Assembly (NCBI GenBank): GCA_039654915.1
Contig: CM077600.1
Location: 45,306,492 to 45,370,491, forward strand
Length of the DNA stretch: 64,000 nt
Origin: Aquilaria yunnanensis
Lineage: Eukaryota; Streptophyta; Magnoliopsida; Malvales; Thymelaeaceae
Reading direction: 5' to 3'
Shown here piece by piece: positions 22,675 through 35,549 of the stretch. The position numbers and the translations under genes were made by a program. The notes under the pieces were generated by a model. It saw only the letters and a list, made by a program, of their open reading frames with translations, was not told where the DNA came from and searched no databases. Each line of letters begins with the position of its first letter. Position 1 is the first letter of the stretch.

Positions 22675-25606
22675 ATGGAGTCCGAAGTAATTTCGCCTCC
22701 TGAAGACTTGGCTAAATGCTGTGACTGTGGGTGTCACTGTTCTTTAATTAGTGGATCCTCATGCAATTGGCTTCGGTCTGTGAAACGGAAATATGATGAG
22801 TTTGAGGATGGAGATCGGTTTCATGTGCCCGGACGTGATCTCTATTCAAACGCCAAGGTTCTGATTGAGACTGAAGTGGATGCCCTACGTGAGACTCTTA
22901 GCAGTCAACAACAATCTATACAGGAACTGTACGCTGAGCTTGAAGAGGAGAGAAATGCCTCATCAACAGCTGCAAATGAGGCCATGTCAATGATATTGAG
23001 GTTGCAAAGGGAGAAAGCAGAGATTCAGATGGAGGCACGACAGTTCAAGCGCTTTGCAGAGGAGAAAATGGCACATGACCAGGAGGAAATTTTGGCTCTG
23101 GAGGATGTGTTGTACAAGAGAGAACAGGTTATTCAATCTCTAACATGCGAGATACAGGCTTATAAGCACAGGATGATGAGTTATGGGCTCACTGAGGCAG
23201 AGGCTGAAGGTGAGAGAGAAGGCTATTGCTTTAGCCCTACCATGGCTGGGAACATGGATAACCATTTTGATCTCCCTCTTTTCAACTATCCTCCGCTGCG
23301 GTGCAATTTGAATGAAAACCCTGGTGATGATGTTGAAGACGTTGATAAGTATGCATTTGGTGAGATACCAAATGGCCAAGAAAATCTGAGAAATTTGGAA
23401 TATAGGATTTATCAAATGGAGAGGAACCCCAACAACAGTCAGTTAAATCATGGGGACACCTCTGGTACAAAAAATACTCCGGAGAAAGTTATAGATTGTC
23501 AGTCTCCAGGGAGGTCAAGACATCCAAGGAGGTATTCCACTGATAGTGTATATTCACCTGCAGCAATGGATAAGGAAACAGGTTCAGATGTTTCCACAGA
23601 TTCTCCTGCATTGAATACAAGCACCAAGAAGATGGAGTATGTTCCTAATGTTAAGGACAACTTGGATGCAAATAAGATGGATAATGCATCAGATATGGAA
23701 GATGATATGAGTGACAGGATTTATACCATTGATTCCATACATAATGTTGTGCCAAATAATGGAAAAACTGAATCCAAAGCTGGAGTGGGTATTGATGTGG
23801 GCCATATTGCCACTCCAACTGATAGGTCTCCTGATGTTAGTGATCCTGATATTATGAAGTTATATATGCGACTCCAGGCCCTTGAGGCTGACAGAGAATC
23901 AATGAGACAGGCAATTGTTTCAATGCGCACTGACAAAGCGCAATTGATATTATTGAAAGAAATTGCTCAACAATTATGCAAGGAGGTTTTGCCAGAAAGA
24001 AAAATGCCTGTTCGCAAGCCATCTAGTGTTGGAGCCTTTTCATTCTTTTCTGTCTTTAAGGTAATTCCTCAGTCAGAGTCTCTCTTCTCGCTTTGTATGT
24101 CTTACTTCATTTTATGTTGGTCACCAAAATCTAATTTACACGGACCAGAAATAATTTCTTTGTGGTATTGTGTCTGAGACGCATATGATTTTTTTTTTTT
24201 TCAATGCTTCATCTTCCTTTGATTTTTAAAAATTGCATTCAGGAAGACTGCTTAGTAGATCTTTCTATGTGCCTATGGGGATTGTAGTAATAAAGCCAAA
24301 TGTGATTAGTATGGCCACTTGATTATATATCTGTAGAAGAAAATTTATACTCCCTCCGTCCCATAAATTTTGATACATTTGACTTTTTGTTATATTTTGA
24401 CTCAATTTTATTCATATTATTGTTTGTTAAAAAAAATAAAAAAATATATATTTAGAAACTACATATCTTGAATTATCATTCATATACAAAAATTTTGTGT
24501 TTATATATTAAAATGTTGAAAATAAAAAAATCATAGATTAATTGCCAAAAACAAATGGAGCAAAACTTTTGGGACGGAGGGAGTATGATATTTTACACAG
24601 AAATGGTAATGTCCTACCTCATCCCAACTGTTCCAGTTGTTGCTCTATTTCAGGAACTTCTCTTCTCCTGTGTGTAAATTACTTCTCAATTAGGATTAAT
24701 CCTTTGTTGATTGATTGGTCGATTATGAATTATTACACCCCACCTGTTGGGGGAACATTTTGAATCCATAATTTTTCAAAATATTACTGTCATAAAGCGG
24801 AAGCATCAACAACATGACTATCTTACATTTGCAAATCCTTGAAGCTGGATGAAATTTTCATCAGAACATGCACTTTTTTTGTCAACATCAAAATAATAGT
24901 CTGTTTTTCTTTTCAGTGGGTCACATCTTTTGTTTTCTGGAGAAATAAAGCGCGCCGTAGCAAGTAAGTAGATGAAATTTCCTGATGTATCTTCTTGTGA
25001 GCTCCACTAACATTTTGGCTATAATAACTAAATAACTAGCAGCTTTGTCACATTGGCAAAGGGTTCTTTTCACCTGGCAGGGTTTGGTTCAAAGTGCCCC
25101 CTTGGTCGTGTTTCTCGTGTACTAAGAGTACTAACATAATAATGATGCCAGCAGCTAAATTACATGCGAGTGCAGTTATTTTAGGGCCAGGCAAATTGGT
25201 AGTGTGTGTTATGTGTGACATAAATCTTCTTGTGAATTGAAATGTTGAAAGTTAATGTTTAGAATTAGGCAAGACAGGATCATCCATGTTGATTTTCGTC
25301 CAACATAAATAGGATGCTGTACAAAATAAACAGAGATCTTGGATGTTGGATAAATTGTTAAATTGGATGGACCTTTCAGATATCTCTTGTAGTTTTAGTA
25401 CAACTTTGTAGGCACTGAATACATACATTGACAATACGGAAAGTCTTGCTTTGAAACTGTGATTGATGTATTTTTTTTCTTCTCACTGATGATGTGGATG
25501 CAGGTATTTGTATGCAATGTCACCAGATAATGTGGGCTTGCTAATGCTTTTAGATAAGGGCCCTAGATTGAGACAGTGGAGATGTCTCACAAGCACTCAA
25601 GTGTGA
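22675..25606 (+). CDS. MYOB7: Myosin-binding protein 7-like (GTD-binding domain)
   Basis: Coding exons: 22675-24060, 24917-24963, 25504-25606, giving 511 residues with GT-AG introns. The first in-frame ATG (22675) gives MESEVISPPED, followed by a Cys-rich segment (CCDCGCHC). Residues of about 58-165 form the coiled-coil GTD-binding domain (DUF593), with ALRETLSSQQQSIQELYAEL and a stretch ending YKHRMMSYGLTEAEA. This domain binds the globular tail of class XI myosins. The family acts on the endomembrane system and drives cytoplasmic streaming. A second coiled coil lies near 405-445. The last exons add WVTSFVFWRNKARR and the conserved tail NVGLLMLLDKGP...CLTSTQV. The short hydrophobic segment FSFFSVFKWVTSFVFW may be membrane-associated. 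Intron 1 (24061-24916) carries a Stowaway MITE. The match to Arabidopsis MYOB7 is strong at both ends. Confidence 0.92.
24348..24585. mobile_element. Stowaway MITE inside an intron of MYOB7
   Basis: The terminal inverted repeats TACTCCCTCCGTCCCATAAA and (inverted end) TACTCCCTCCGTCCCAAAAG are nearly perfect over about 25 bp. The 238-bp length and TA target are typical of Stowaway. It lies wholly within the intron 24061-24916, in non-coding sequence. Confidence 0.9.
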
Positions 25607-26490
25607 AAAAATGCCTGATTTAGTATCACCCTGATGGTTGTGCCATGATTATTTGTAGATGCGGATTGGAATGGATTTGTCGTTGCAGCCAGATTGGGTT
25701 TTTTGTGCAGTGTTGTTTGATTTCCCTGGGGATTGCATGTATTTTGAATGAGTTCATCTGAGGATGGCTCTGGTGACATGTTTGATCTGGTTTCAGCTTG
25801 AGGTGTGTATTGTGTGGCAATCTCCTTGTAAATCGAAGATTCTTGTATGCTGACTGGACATTTTAAGTCGATCATTTTATGTAGCGGTTTTCCCCAAAAA
25901 TGTGTTCTCTTCTCTGGCCCTCTCCCTCGCTCCAGTAATTTAATTTACTCTCCCCACTCACCTCTTTAATTCCTTATCTTTTTTGGGTTTCTGATCTTCA
26001 ATTCCTTACCTCTTCTCCGGCTCTCTCTCTTGCTGTTGTATTTTCAGCAGGGATGATTCAGGGAAGAAGATGAAGTTCAGAAGTTGGGCTACTGTATATC
26101 TTAATTTCCTATAGTTATGTGTTTGTGTCACTTTTAGTGTACAGTTTATGTTTTTATAGTCATTTATTATTATGAGAGAAGAGGGCATGATGGCAATATG
26201 AGACCTGGCAGGGGTTTAAATGTATCACATAAGCAACTTTTGTTGAAGATAACGAAGAAACTTGTGGAATTGACTTAGATAGAATATGACAAATGAGTTA
26301 GGAGATTTTATGATGATATCTTTTGTATTGAGACAATGGATCATATCTCGACAACCATTATTGTTAGGGATACATGTTTTATTTATTTTATTTTAAAAAA
26401 TTAGGCCTAATATTTGCTTGTTTGCTTCCAATGGTCTAAACGGACAACAACCTTATCCCTTATCAACCAAAATCTGAGCCTGGTAATTCC
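25607..26490. other. 3' untranslated region of MYOB7 and intergenic
   Basis: The first few hundred bases after the MYOB7 stop are probably its 3' UTR. A pyrimidine-rich block lies at 25905-26050. No further gene was supported. Confidence 0.4.
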
Positions 26491-27272
26491 TAAGGGTGAT
26501 CATCATTCAGTTAAAGTTGAAATAATTCGGAATTTTAATTTTTCGGTTCAGTTTTAGTTGAAATCAAATAGAAAGAATATTGGTTTTGGTTTAATTTTGG
26601 TTTTGAGTGTCGATTATTTCTGTAACTAGAAAAATTGAAATTTTTTCATGGTTATACTTGAAGATTTCGTGTGTCAGTTGATATGTCTAAAAAGATAAGG
26701 GGCTGAGTGGAAGGTAGTAGAAGATTGATGGCTTCTATTGGGGTTTGGCCATCACAAGTTAACACTCACCTCCGGCAGCCCAACACTCGCCTCCATCATC
26801 TAGCATTGCCTTCCACTTACCTCCACCCTCATCCTGCATTCGTTTCCGCCCTCCAACCTCTCTTCCCTTTGGTGGCAGAAGCAAGCAAGATTAAAATTCT
26901 TAATCAAGTATGACTTAAAATGTTGAATTTGAGGGAAGAAGAGTTGAAAAAATCACCGTCACCAAGTTTGCTCAATTAGGGGAGAAAATCACAAAACCCA
27001 CAATAGTCCACAATTTCTTGCAATATAGTTTTTTAAGCCACCTATGTTTCTTTGTATTATAGGTGTATCATTGTTTTTGGATGTGACTTTGTTTCGGTTA
27101 TTTTGGTTTCAAACAGAATATTTCGATTTGGTTTTAGTTCGTTTTATAGACTTAATTTGGTTAGTTCAGTTTCTAATAATAAAAAAACTAAAAACTGAAT
27201 AAACCAAAAAATTTGATTCGGTTTGAACTGAATAAACTGAATAATCAGTCTAAGTCATTCTTATCTCTCCAC
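26491..27272. mobile_element. hAT-like MITE of the TAGGGGTG type
   Basis: The left end TAAGGGTGATCATCATTCAG is mirrored by the right end, whose reverse complement starts TAAGAATGACTTAGACTG. The interior carries the CGGTTCAGTT/TTCGGTT type motifs seen in this plant element class, and AAGATTGATGGCTTCTATT is shared with the element starting at 28858. No matching 8-bp flanking repeat was found, so the boundaries are approximate. The open frame at 26707-26913 within it has no recognised product. Confidence 0.45.
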
Positions 27273-28857
27273 GGCTTCTACCTAATGAAAAAACAATGTT
27301 ATCTTAAAAAACAAGCAAGTGAAAAAACTTTTTTTTCTTTTATATTTTGGTGGAAACAAGGATAGATAGAACAAGGCAGACTTACACAATAAGAGTTTTC
27401 GCCTTGCCAGCAGGGGAATTAGTCCTAGCACTACTGGACAAACGGCTATCGTAATAACCAAAATGTTTGCTGAAAATAGCGGCAGCGAGGTAGCGAAGGT
27501 ACAAAACATAACAATATTCATTCTATCCAAGTTTACATCCTTAATAACAGGAGCTCCATTTGCTCCACTAGGAAGATGATGTACACGTTGAATTTGAAGT
27601 TGCTGCATAAGGTGACCTGTGAAACTTTTCCTTTCACGTTAATAAACCTTCAAAGAACAATCTATTTAGGTTACTTGAATTAAATGTTAACTTAAATGAT
27701 TTTGAGAATTTTGGTTTTTTGTTGAAGCAAAGACTGTAACTTCCAATGGTCTTTCAATATTTTGTAAGTTCAAAATGTTGGAAGCTTGTAGCTTTGAGGA
27801 AAAGGTCGAAACTGATTCACTCACCTAAGTCATGGGCGATTTGCATTACGATCATAATACACCTCGCCTGAGGATGGGCCATTTACATTGAGATTATGAC
27901 ATGATGTAACAGACGGTTGCCATAGACTTTGTATCTGAAAGAACCCATGGGATTATTGAAGACTACTGGTACTCATTTGAACATCAGCTCAAATGTTTGT
28001 GGCACTTTCCAGTGTATGGCCTTATGTGATTTTTTCTATTAATAGAGATTCAAAGAAGAGATAGAAAAAGTATGATATTGGTAACCCTGTTGACCGTGAA
28101 GTAGAACCATAGTAAAGAATGATGTATTTTTATGGAGGCTATTGTCTATTATACGTACATATGTCTAATTAGACATATCGTTGGATTTCCAAATTTACCT
28201 TTCATTGTCTTAACTAATCCTCATCTTGCTTGCTAGCCCAAATTGCATTTTTATCTTCTTTGCTCTCTAGTGGCAGCATTTCTAAATACAAATCTTCATC
28301 TTTTTCAGTCATTGCAGCCTTTAATGAGGATTTTGACGCCAACATTGCCACCGCGCTAGAGAAGCTTACAGATTTAACTATTTATCACGATTTTGTCTTC
28401 CAAATCATGAACGCTGCCTTCTCCGGATTGTAAATCTTCTTCTTTTCTTGCTGTTGACATCGCCTATAAACGTCAATATCAGATGTACGGAAGCTGCCGT
28501 CTCCTCCACGCCACCATAATTAAGGCAATGGTTATTTTGCGGCATCGCCTTTGCTGTTCAATCTCAGTTTATAGCAATGGTAGACATTGAAAACGAATAG
28601 ACCACATTCACTAATTTCTGTATCAAATTTTAGAAACAGACGAAGAGATCACATCATTGGCGATCTGTCATATCCAAAAACCAATTTTAGATATTTCTTT
28701 ATACGTTTTTATTTATTACTTCAGATACTTTTATTTTTTAAGAAAATAAATTATTTTTATATTAGTTTAGATATTTTCACATATATATTCAGATGCTTTT
28801 ATATATTTACATAGACATTTTTTACTTATTATTTTAGACACATTTATTTATAAAGAT
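27273..28857. other. Intergenic with an unidentified coding-like patch
   Basis: Minus-strand sequence from about 27608 to 27388 has two overlapping frames of near-normal codon composition. One contains RVHHLPSGANGAPVIKDVNL, the other FGYYDSRLSSSARTN followed by KAKTLIV just before a GTAAGT-like donor. They look like two parts of one coding segment joined across a frame shift, or exons with a very short gap. I do not recognise the protein. The rest of the interval (27610-28857) contains low-complexity AT-rich sequence and the left part of a minisatellite-like region. Confidence 0.25.
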
Positions 28858-29073
28858 TAGGGGTGATCACTAATCGATTTAAATTAAAATAACTTGAAAT
28901 TTTGGTTCAATCAATTTGGTCTTTTGGTTCAATTTTCGGTTGACCTTTTTTACTTATTATTTTAGACACATTTATTTATAAAGATTAGGGGTGATCACTA
29001 ATCGATTTAAATTAAAATAACTTGAAATTTTGGTTCAATTTTCGGTTGAAACTGAATAAAAAAAAATTTATTT
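28818..29073. repeat. Tandem duplication (128-bp period) across a MITE boundary
   Basis: The unit starting at 28818 is repeated from 28946. Each copy contains TTTTTTACTTATTATTTTAG, the probable target site ATAAAGAT and the MITE end TAGGGGTGATCAC. The junction between flank and element is therefore present twice. Confidence 0.85.
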
Positions 29074-30300
29074 TTGTTTGGGATATTAGTTAATTCGGTA
29101 ACTGAATAATTTGAAATTTTGTATATCATATTTATTTGGGGTTTCGGTAGGTAACTTGATAGATTTAAAAGGACTAGAGGGTAAGTGAAAGAAAAATAAA
29201 AGATTGATGGCTTCTATTAGGGTTTGGTTGTCTTAAGTAAAAAATTGGGAAGAATAGCAAAATTAAGAATTACTCCCTTAAATCAATAGATTATTCGATG
29301 AACTGTTTGTAAACCGTTCAAAAGAAATTCATTTTTGTTCATTTATTAAGCTAAATGAAAGAACATGAATATAATTTTCTATTCATTTATTTAAATAAAT
29401 GAATATGAGCAAACATGAGTTTGTTCATTTATATTCACAAACAGTTCGTTTGTTATTTATTTATATTCATTCATTTATTTGTTTATTTGCTTATTAATTA
29501 ATTTATTATTTATATTTATATATATACACTTATTTATGGCTAAGTAGATTATCCACATGTGATCTCCACCTCATTTCAAGTTTCAATTTTCATTGGTCAC
29601 TTATATCAAAGTGATGTTTGTTTGTGTTTATGTGTGTATTCATTTATTTAAGTTTGCTACTTTATGTTTGTTTTGTTTATGAACTTGTTCATATACATCG
29701 TTTGCAAACATTTTCATTTGTTTGATTCGTTTATTGCTATTCACAAATAAACATGAATGAACATGAACACCTTTTTCACTAAACGAATGAACAAACATGA
29801 ATAAGGCTTATTCGTATTCATGTTTGCTTAAAACCTAAGTAAATGAACATGAATAGAGTTTGTTTATGTTTATCCGGTTCATTTATAGCCCTATGCCCCA
29901 TGCTTGCCTCCCTAGCTAGCCCAAAATAAACCTCAATTTCCAATCATTGGAATCCTAATTGTTGTAAATCTTGCTTGAGAACTTCGACTCATGAGGCTCA
30001 CGTTCAACCTATGTGTAACATTCATCACTCGTAACTTTGTCCTTTTCTTTTTCCCTAGTAGCATGGCTATCATCACACTGATCTGAAAACTCCTTCGTTC
30101 AACTAACATGGTGATCAAATTTTTGGTCTATCTTTTGATTTGAATCATCCTCTTCACTTTCAATTTCTAGGGCACTATTTTGTATATTTCGTTTATATTG
30201 AATTTGATGAAATTGTTGAACTTGAGTTTCAGCAATTTTGAACATGGTTGTAATCTAACCCGAGAAAATGAAGAATTTCAGACTCAACTTTGGCTAAAAC

Positions 30301-30949
30301 TGTTGTCAAGTATTCCAAAAGGCATATCCTATATGGCTTGGACAATGAGAGCTTCTAGACTTTATAAGTTACCATGCCCAAGTGGGCTAGGTAAGAAAGA
30401 AAGTAGTAATGGGCTCACGCGCACAAGATGGGCCAAAACAGTGGAAAGAGCCCGATTTGCCCCCACTGCGCGCAAAGTATCACGAGGCCCGGTCCAAGTC
30501 AGTTTTTACATTTTCCTGAATTTACTTTTTTACCCTTACCCGGAAAACTTGTTTTTCACATGTTGGAAATCAAAACGGGCTCAACGTACAAAATCATAAC
30601 CGATATTAATTTTGTAACTCCCAACATTACTACCTCAACGTTCAAATTCGGACCACTGCTACCTATAAATACCCACTCTCACTCCACTCTTAGATTACCC
30701 CGCTTTCGAGCTCTCTCTTTTTCCCCCCTCCTGCTCTGATCTTTGCTGGTTTTTGTGTTTCTGCTGATTCCTAGAGTATCCCGGGTGTGAGTGCATACTT
30801 ACCGGAAGACCTGTTGTATCTTGGGGGATTTTCGCAGACCTGTTCTCCTGCACGTTTTGGAGAATCGCGAGCTATAATCCTTGAGGACAGTGTATACACG
30901 CCTCAGGTCGCTGGTGGTTCGTGATTGTTGCAACTCAATTATTCTAACA
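30301..30949 (+). repeat. 5' LTR of the Copia element
   Basis: This copy has a TATA box (TATAAATA at 30664-30671) followed by a CT-rich segment, which suggests that transcription starts near 30690-30700. Its partner LTR is 35550-36204. Confidence 0.9.
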
Positions 30950-30966
30950 ATCTTAAGGATTATAAC

Positions 30967-33900
30967 ATGAATACAAACCACAACAATAGTGCTCCAATTA
31001 TCAATCCTTTGGACATTGTCTGGGAAAAGCCTGCTGATATCGAGGTTGCAGCTGCCAACTGTGAGAAAGCTCTTGCAACTGCAATTGTGCAAATCGATCG
31101 AGAGAAAGATCCCAACCTTGCTGCTGCTTGTGATAGGGTGCTCGCTGATGCTAGCTTCTAAATGAAAGCTGCATCCAATGTTAGGATTTCGGTTCCTTCA
31201 ACCCCTCCATTGACATTAGCAAAGTCATTCCCTGACATTTCAAAGATAGAAGTGTTTAGTGGAGAAAACTACAATAGATGGCAGGAACGCATTTACATGC
31301 TGCTAGATGTGCATGGAGTTGCTTTCGCACTGAATGAGTCCAAACCGACTGACCCTAAGCTGCAGGAGTCTTGGACTTATGCTGATAAGGTATGCCGTCA
31401 CACAATAATTTTAACTTGATTTAATGAGCTGTTCGATGTCTACATTAAGTAAAAGGAAGCAAAGGAAATATGGGAGTCCATGCTGCTCAAATACACAGCG
31501 GAGGATGCGGGTAAGAAAAAGTTCGTGATCGGGAAATTCTATCGATGGGAAATGGAAGATGAGAAGGATGTAAAAACACAAATCAATGAATACCACAAGC
31601 TTTTGGAGGACTTGAAAGGAGAAAAGATCATACTGCAAGAAGAGTTCGTAGCTGGCTTATTGATTGAAAAATTGCCACCATCATGGAAAGAATACAAGCA
31701 ACAACTAAAGCACAAGCACAAGCAGCTGTCTTTGGCTGGCCTAATCACTCACATCATCATTGAGGACACCAATAGGAAGAAGCAGCGCATAGCCAAAGGG
31801 AAGCAATTGACCTCCAGTGCCAATCTCGTCAACTCCAAGAGGTACAATCCAAAATCGAAACGCAACAATAACTTTAAGCCAAGACCAATGCCAGCCAATA
31901 ATGATGACAAAGAAGTGCCGCCTTGCTTCGTCTGTGGGAAAAATGGGCACTTTGCTCGACAGTGTCGGAAAAGAAAGCACTTTGATAAACCTCCTAAGCC
32001 AAGGGCAAATCTGGCTCATAGGGATGATGATGATGATGACATCATTGCTGTGGTAGTTTCACAAGCATACCTTGCTGCTAATTCAAAAGAGTGGGTGATA
32101 GATTCTGGTGCCACCAGGCATATTTGTGGCAACAGAAATGCATTTTCCTCCTATACTCCACTAGGAGAAGGCGTTAAAACAGCGTATTGGTGACTCCAGA
32201 GGTACACTAGTTCTGGGTAAGGGCAAGGTACTTCTGAAATTGACCTCTGAAAAGACACTGGCTCTAAGTGATGTATTGCATGTACCCACCATAAAAGCCA
32301 AGTTGGTCTCCGTGTCTTTGCTTGTGACACGGATTGTGACAAGATAGTCATGACTAGAAATAATAATTATGTGGGCAAGGGTTATTGTAACAAGGGTCTC
32401 TTTGTACTGAGTCTTTCTAATATCATCAATAACAATGATGCATCTTTTTTTGCTTACTTGGTTGAGTCTCTTAATTTATGGCATGCTAGATTAGGACATG
32501 TGAGTATATCTTATTTGAAAAAGATGCAATCATTAAGTTTAATCACACCCCCTAGTAACACAAGTTTTGATAAATGTGAAATATGTGTTGAAACTAAGTC
32601 AACAAAGAAAACTTGTGCTTCAATTGAAAGAGAATCAGAATTATTAAGTTTAATTCACACTGATCTTGGTGATTTGAAACATACTATGACTAGAGGAGGA
32701 AAAAAGTATTATGTGACATTTATAGATGATTTCTCTAGATTCACCAAAGTTTATTTGTTAAGAAACAAAGATGAGACTTTTGATATGTTTTTGTTGTATA
32801 AGTCTGAAGTGAAAAATCAATTGAATAAAAGGATTGAAAGAGTTAGATCAGATAGAGGAGGTGAGTTTTTATCGTTTAATGATTTCTGTGAAAAAGAATG
32901 GATAATTCATGAGTTGACTCCACCATACTCTTCTGAATCAAATGGTGTAGCTGAAAGAAAAAATAGAACTTTGAAAGAAATGATGAATGCCATGCTTGTT
33001 TGTTCTTCTGCTCATGATAATTTTTGGGGAGAAGCTATCTTATCTGCTTGTCATTTGCAAAATCGAATTCCTTATAAAAAGACTGGTATAACTCCATATG
33101 AAAAAGTACTTAAAATTTTGGGGATGTCTTGCAAAGGTTATGCTTCCTGAACCAAAAAAGTGTAAAATTGGATCAAAGACATCCGATTGCATGTTTATTG
33201 GATATGCAGAACATAGTGCTGCATATAGATTTTTAGTGTTGAGAAGTGATGTGTTGGACTACAACACCATAATCGAAACAAAAAATGCTGAGTTTTTTGA
33301 GCATATATTTCCTTTGAAGAAGGAAAAGATTTTTCGTGCCCCCACTAATGAAAATATCTCTGAACATCAAGTGGAAGAATTGAGAATGAGTAAAAGGAAA
33401 AGAAAAGAGAGTTCCTTTGGACATGACTTTTACACCTACCTTGTAGATGATCCCATAACTTTTAACTAGACGATTTCTTCGAAAGAATCTGTTTTCTGGA
33501 AAGAAGCCATTCAAAATGAAATAGATTCTATTTTACAAAATTAAACATGGGATTTGGTAGATTTACCACCTGGTGCTAAATTCATTGGTTGTAAATGGAT
33601 TTTCAAAAGAAAACTTAAGTCTGATGGCTCGGTTAACAAATATAAAGCAAGATTGGTAGCAAAAGGATTTACTCAAAAAGAAAATGTTGATTATTTTGAC
33701 ACTTTTGCACCAATTTCTAGGATTTCTTCAATAAGAGTTTTATTTGCCTTGGCTTTTGTACATAAACTTATTATACATCAAATGGATGTTAAAACTGCTT
33801 TCTTAAATGGGGATCTACAAGAGAAAATATATATGGTCCAGCCAGAAGGCTATGTTGTTTCTGGACAAAAAACAAAGGTGTGCAAGTTGCGAAAATTCTT

Positions 33901-34957
33901 ATATGGATTAAAGCATGCACCTAAACAATGGCATGAGAAATTTGATTAAGTCTTGTTAGGTAATACCTTTTCAACTACTGGAGTTGATAAATGTGTTTAC
34001 ACAAAACTTGAAGTTGGTGAATGCGTAATAATTAGCCTCTATGTGGATGATATGCTCATTTTTTGAACTATTCTTGAAATAGTTGAACACACCAAAAGCT
34101 TCCTATCTTCACAGTTTGACATGAAAGATCTAGGGGAAGTTAGTGTAATTTTGGGTGTTAAAATCATAAGGAAAGAAAGTTACTTAATGTTGTCACAAGA
34201 GCACTATGTTGAAAAACTTCTAATGAAGTTTAACTGTTTTGAGGTGACACCTGTGAGCACTCCTTATGATGCAAACACACAATTAAAGAAAAATAAAGGT
34301 GAAAGTGTTGCTCAACAAGAGTATGCACAAATTATTGGAAGTCTGATGCACCTAATGAACTTCACTCGACTTGACATAGCTTATGCTGTGTGTAGATTGA
34401 GTAAATATACTCAAAATTTGAATAAAGAACATTGGAATGCTATGGTAAGAATTATGAAATATCTAAAAGGTACCATGAAATGTGGTATCATGTATAATGG
34501 TTTTCCCGCTGTACTATAAGGGTGCAATGATGCTAATTGGATTTTTGACTCTGATGAAACCAGATCTACTAGTGGGTTCATTTTCACTATTGCTGGTGGA
34601 GCTGTGTCTTGGAAATCTTCAAAGTAAACCATCATTGCCAGATCCACTATGGAGTTAGAATTTATAGCCTTAGAAATGGCTAGAAGTGAAGCTGAGTGAT
34701 TGAAAAACTTCTTAGTAGATATACCGTTGGGTATAAAGCCAATGCCTTCTGTGTCTATGCATTGTGATTGCTAAGCGGCAATAGCAATTGCAAAAAATAA
34801 AACTTACGATGGCAAAAATAGACACATTCAATTAAGACATGATGTTGTAAAGCAGCTGCTTAATGATGGTGTTATATCGATCAATTATGTAAAGTCAGAA
34901 GTGAATTTGGCCGATCCTTTAACTAAACCTCGATATATTAAACATCGATGGGAATGA
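30967..34957 (+). pseudogene. Copia gag-pol polyprotein, broken by stops
   Basis: Domains run in Copia order. Gag is at about 31200-31970, with the zinc knuckle C-x2-C-x4-H-x4-C at 31924-31965. The protease motif DSGAT is at 32101. The pre-integrase motif LWHARLGH starts near 32478. The integrase core has its first Asp near 32660 (HTDLGD), the second in RSDRGGEF near 32845 and the Glu in ESNGVAERKNR near 32935. Reverse transcriptase is at about 33580-34500, with LYVDDM at about 34037-34054, and RNase H at about 34510-34957. In-frame stops occur in gag (31159, 31419, 31450) and in pol, including after HEKFD, before the second half of RT and in RNase H. Frame shifts lie near 32190 and 33110. 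It cannot encode a working polyprotein, though it could be mobilised in trans. Confidence 0.9.
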
Positions 34958-35549
34958 GACTATTGCCAACCTGAGTCAATAGTGATGGTAACCCAACCTA
35001 TGTGATTAGAGATCTCATGAATTAGGTTCATATGGGTAATAACAAGTCACTGTTAGACCTGGAAGCATTATCGAAACTTTTCCTTAAAGGTCCCTCCTAT
35101 GGTGTAGATAATGCAAATACTGCATTTACTAGAGGATGAGCAAAAAGCTCTTAATGATTTACATAAGCCATGATGGGTAGTGTATTTATGCAATATACAC
35201 TTGATGGAATCACCTATATGAGTGTAGGAGTGAAGCCGCTCCTATGAGATTTATGGCAGAATCTCTAAAGCACTCATGAAAACCAGGACATGCGCATGAC
35301 CGATAAGCGCAACACCGCGATGAACAGCAGAAATTGTGGGGTTGTAATGTGATCAATGAATCACTTAAATTACAAAAGGGTATTTGGTTCATAGAAACTA
35401 AATGCTTCACCAAGTACTCTGTAAGTTAAGTATCATTGAGTCTAGGACTGGTTCATAGTCTAATAGACACCAGCCACAATGCATTGCATTCTTGAGCTTG
35501 AAGCTAGCAAAAAACTTTGAAGTAATGCCTTTTGAAATATGTGGGGGAT

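Noticed and set aside
24061..24177. Continuation of the MYOB7 frame past 24060 to a stop at 24177
   Set aside because: A GT donor at 24061 and the conserved C-terminal exons at 24917 and 25504 show that this is intron.
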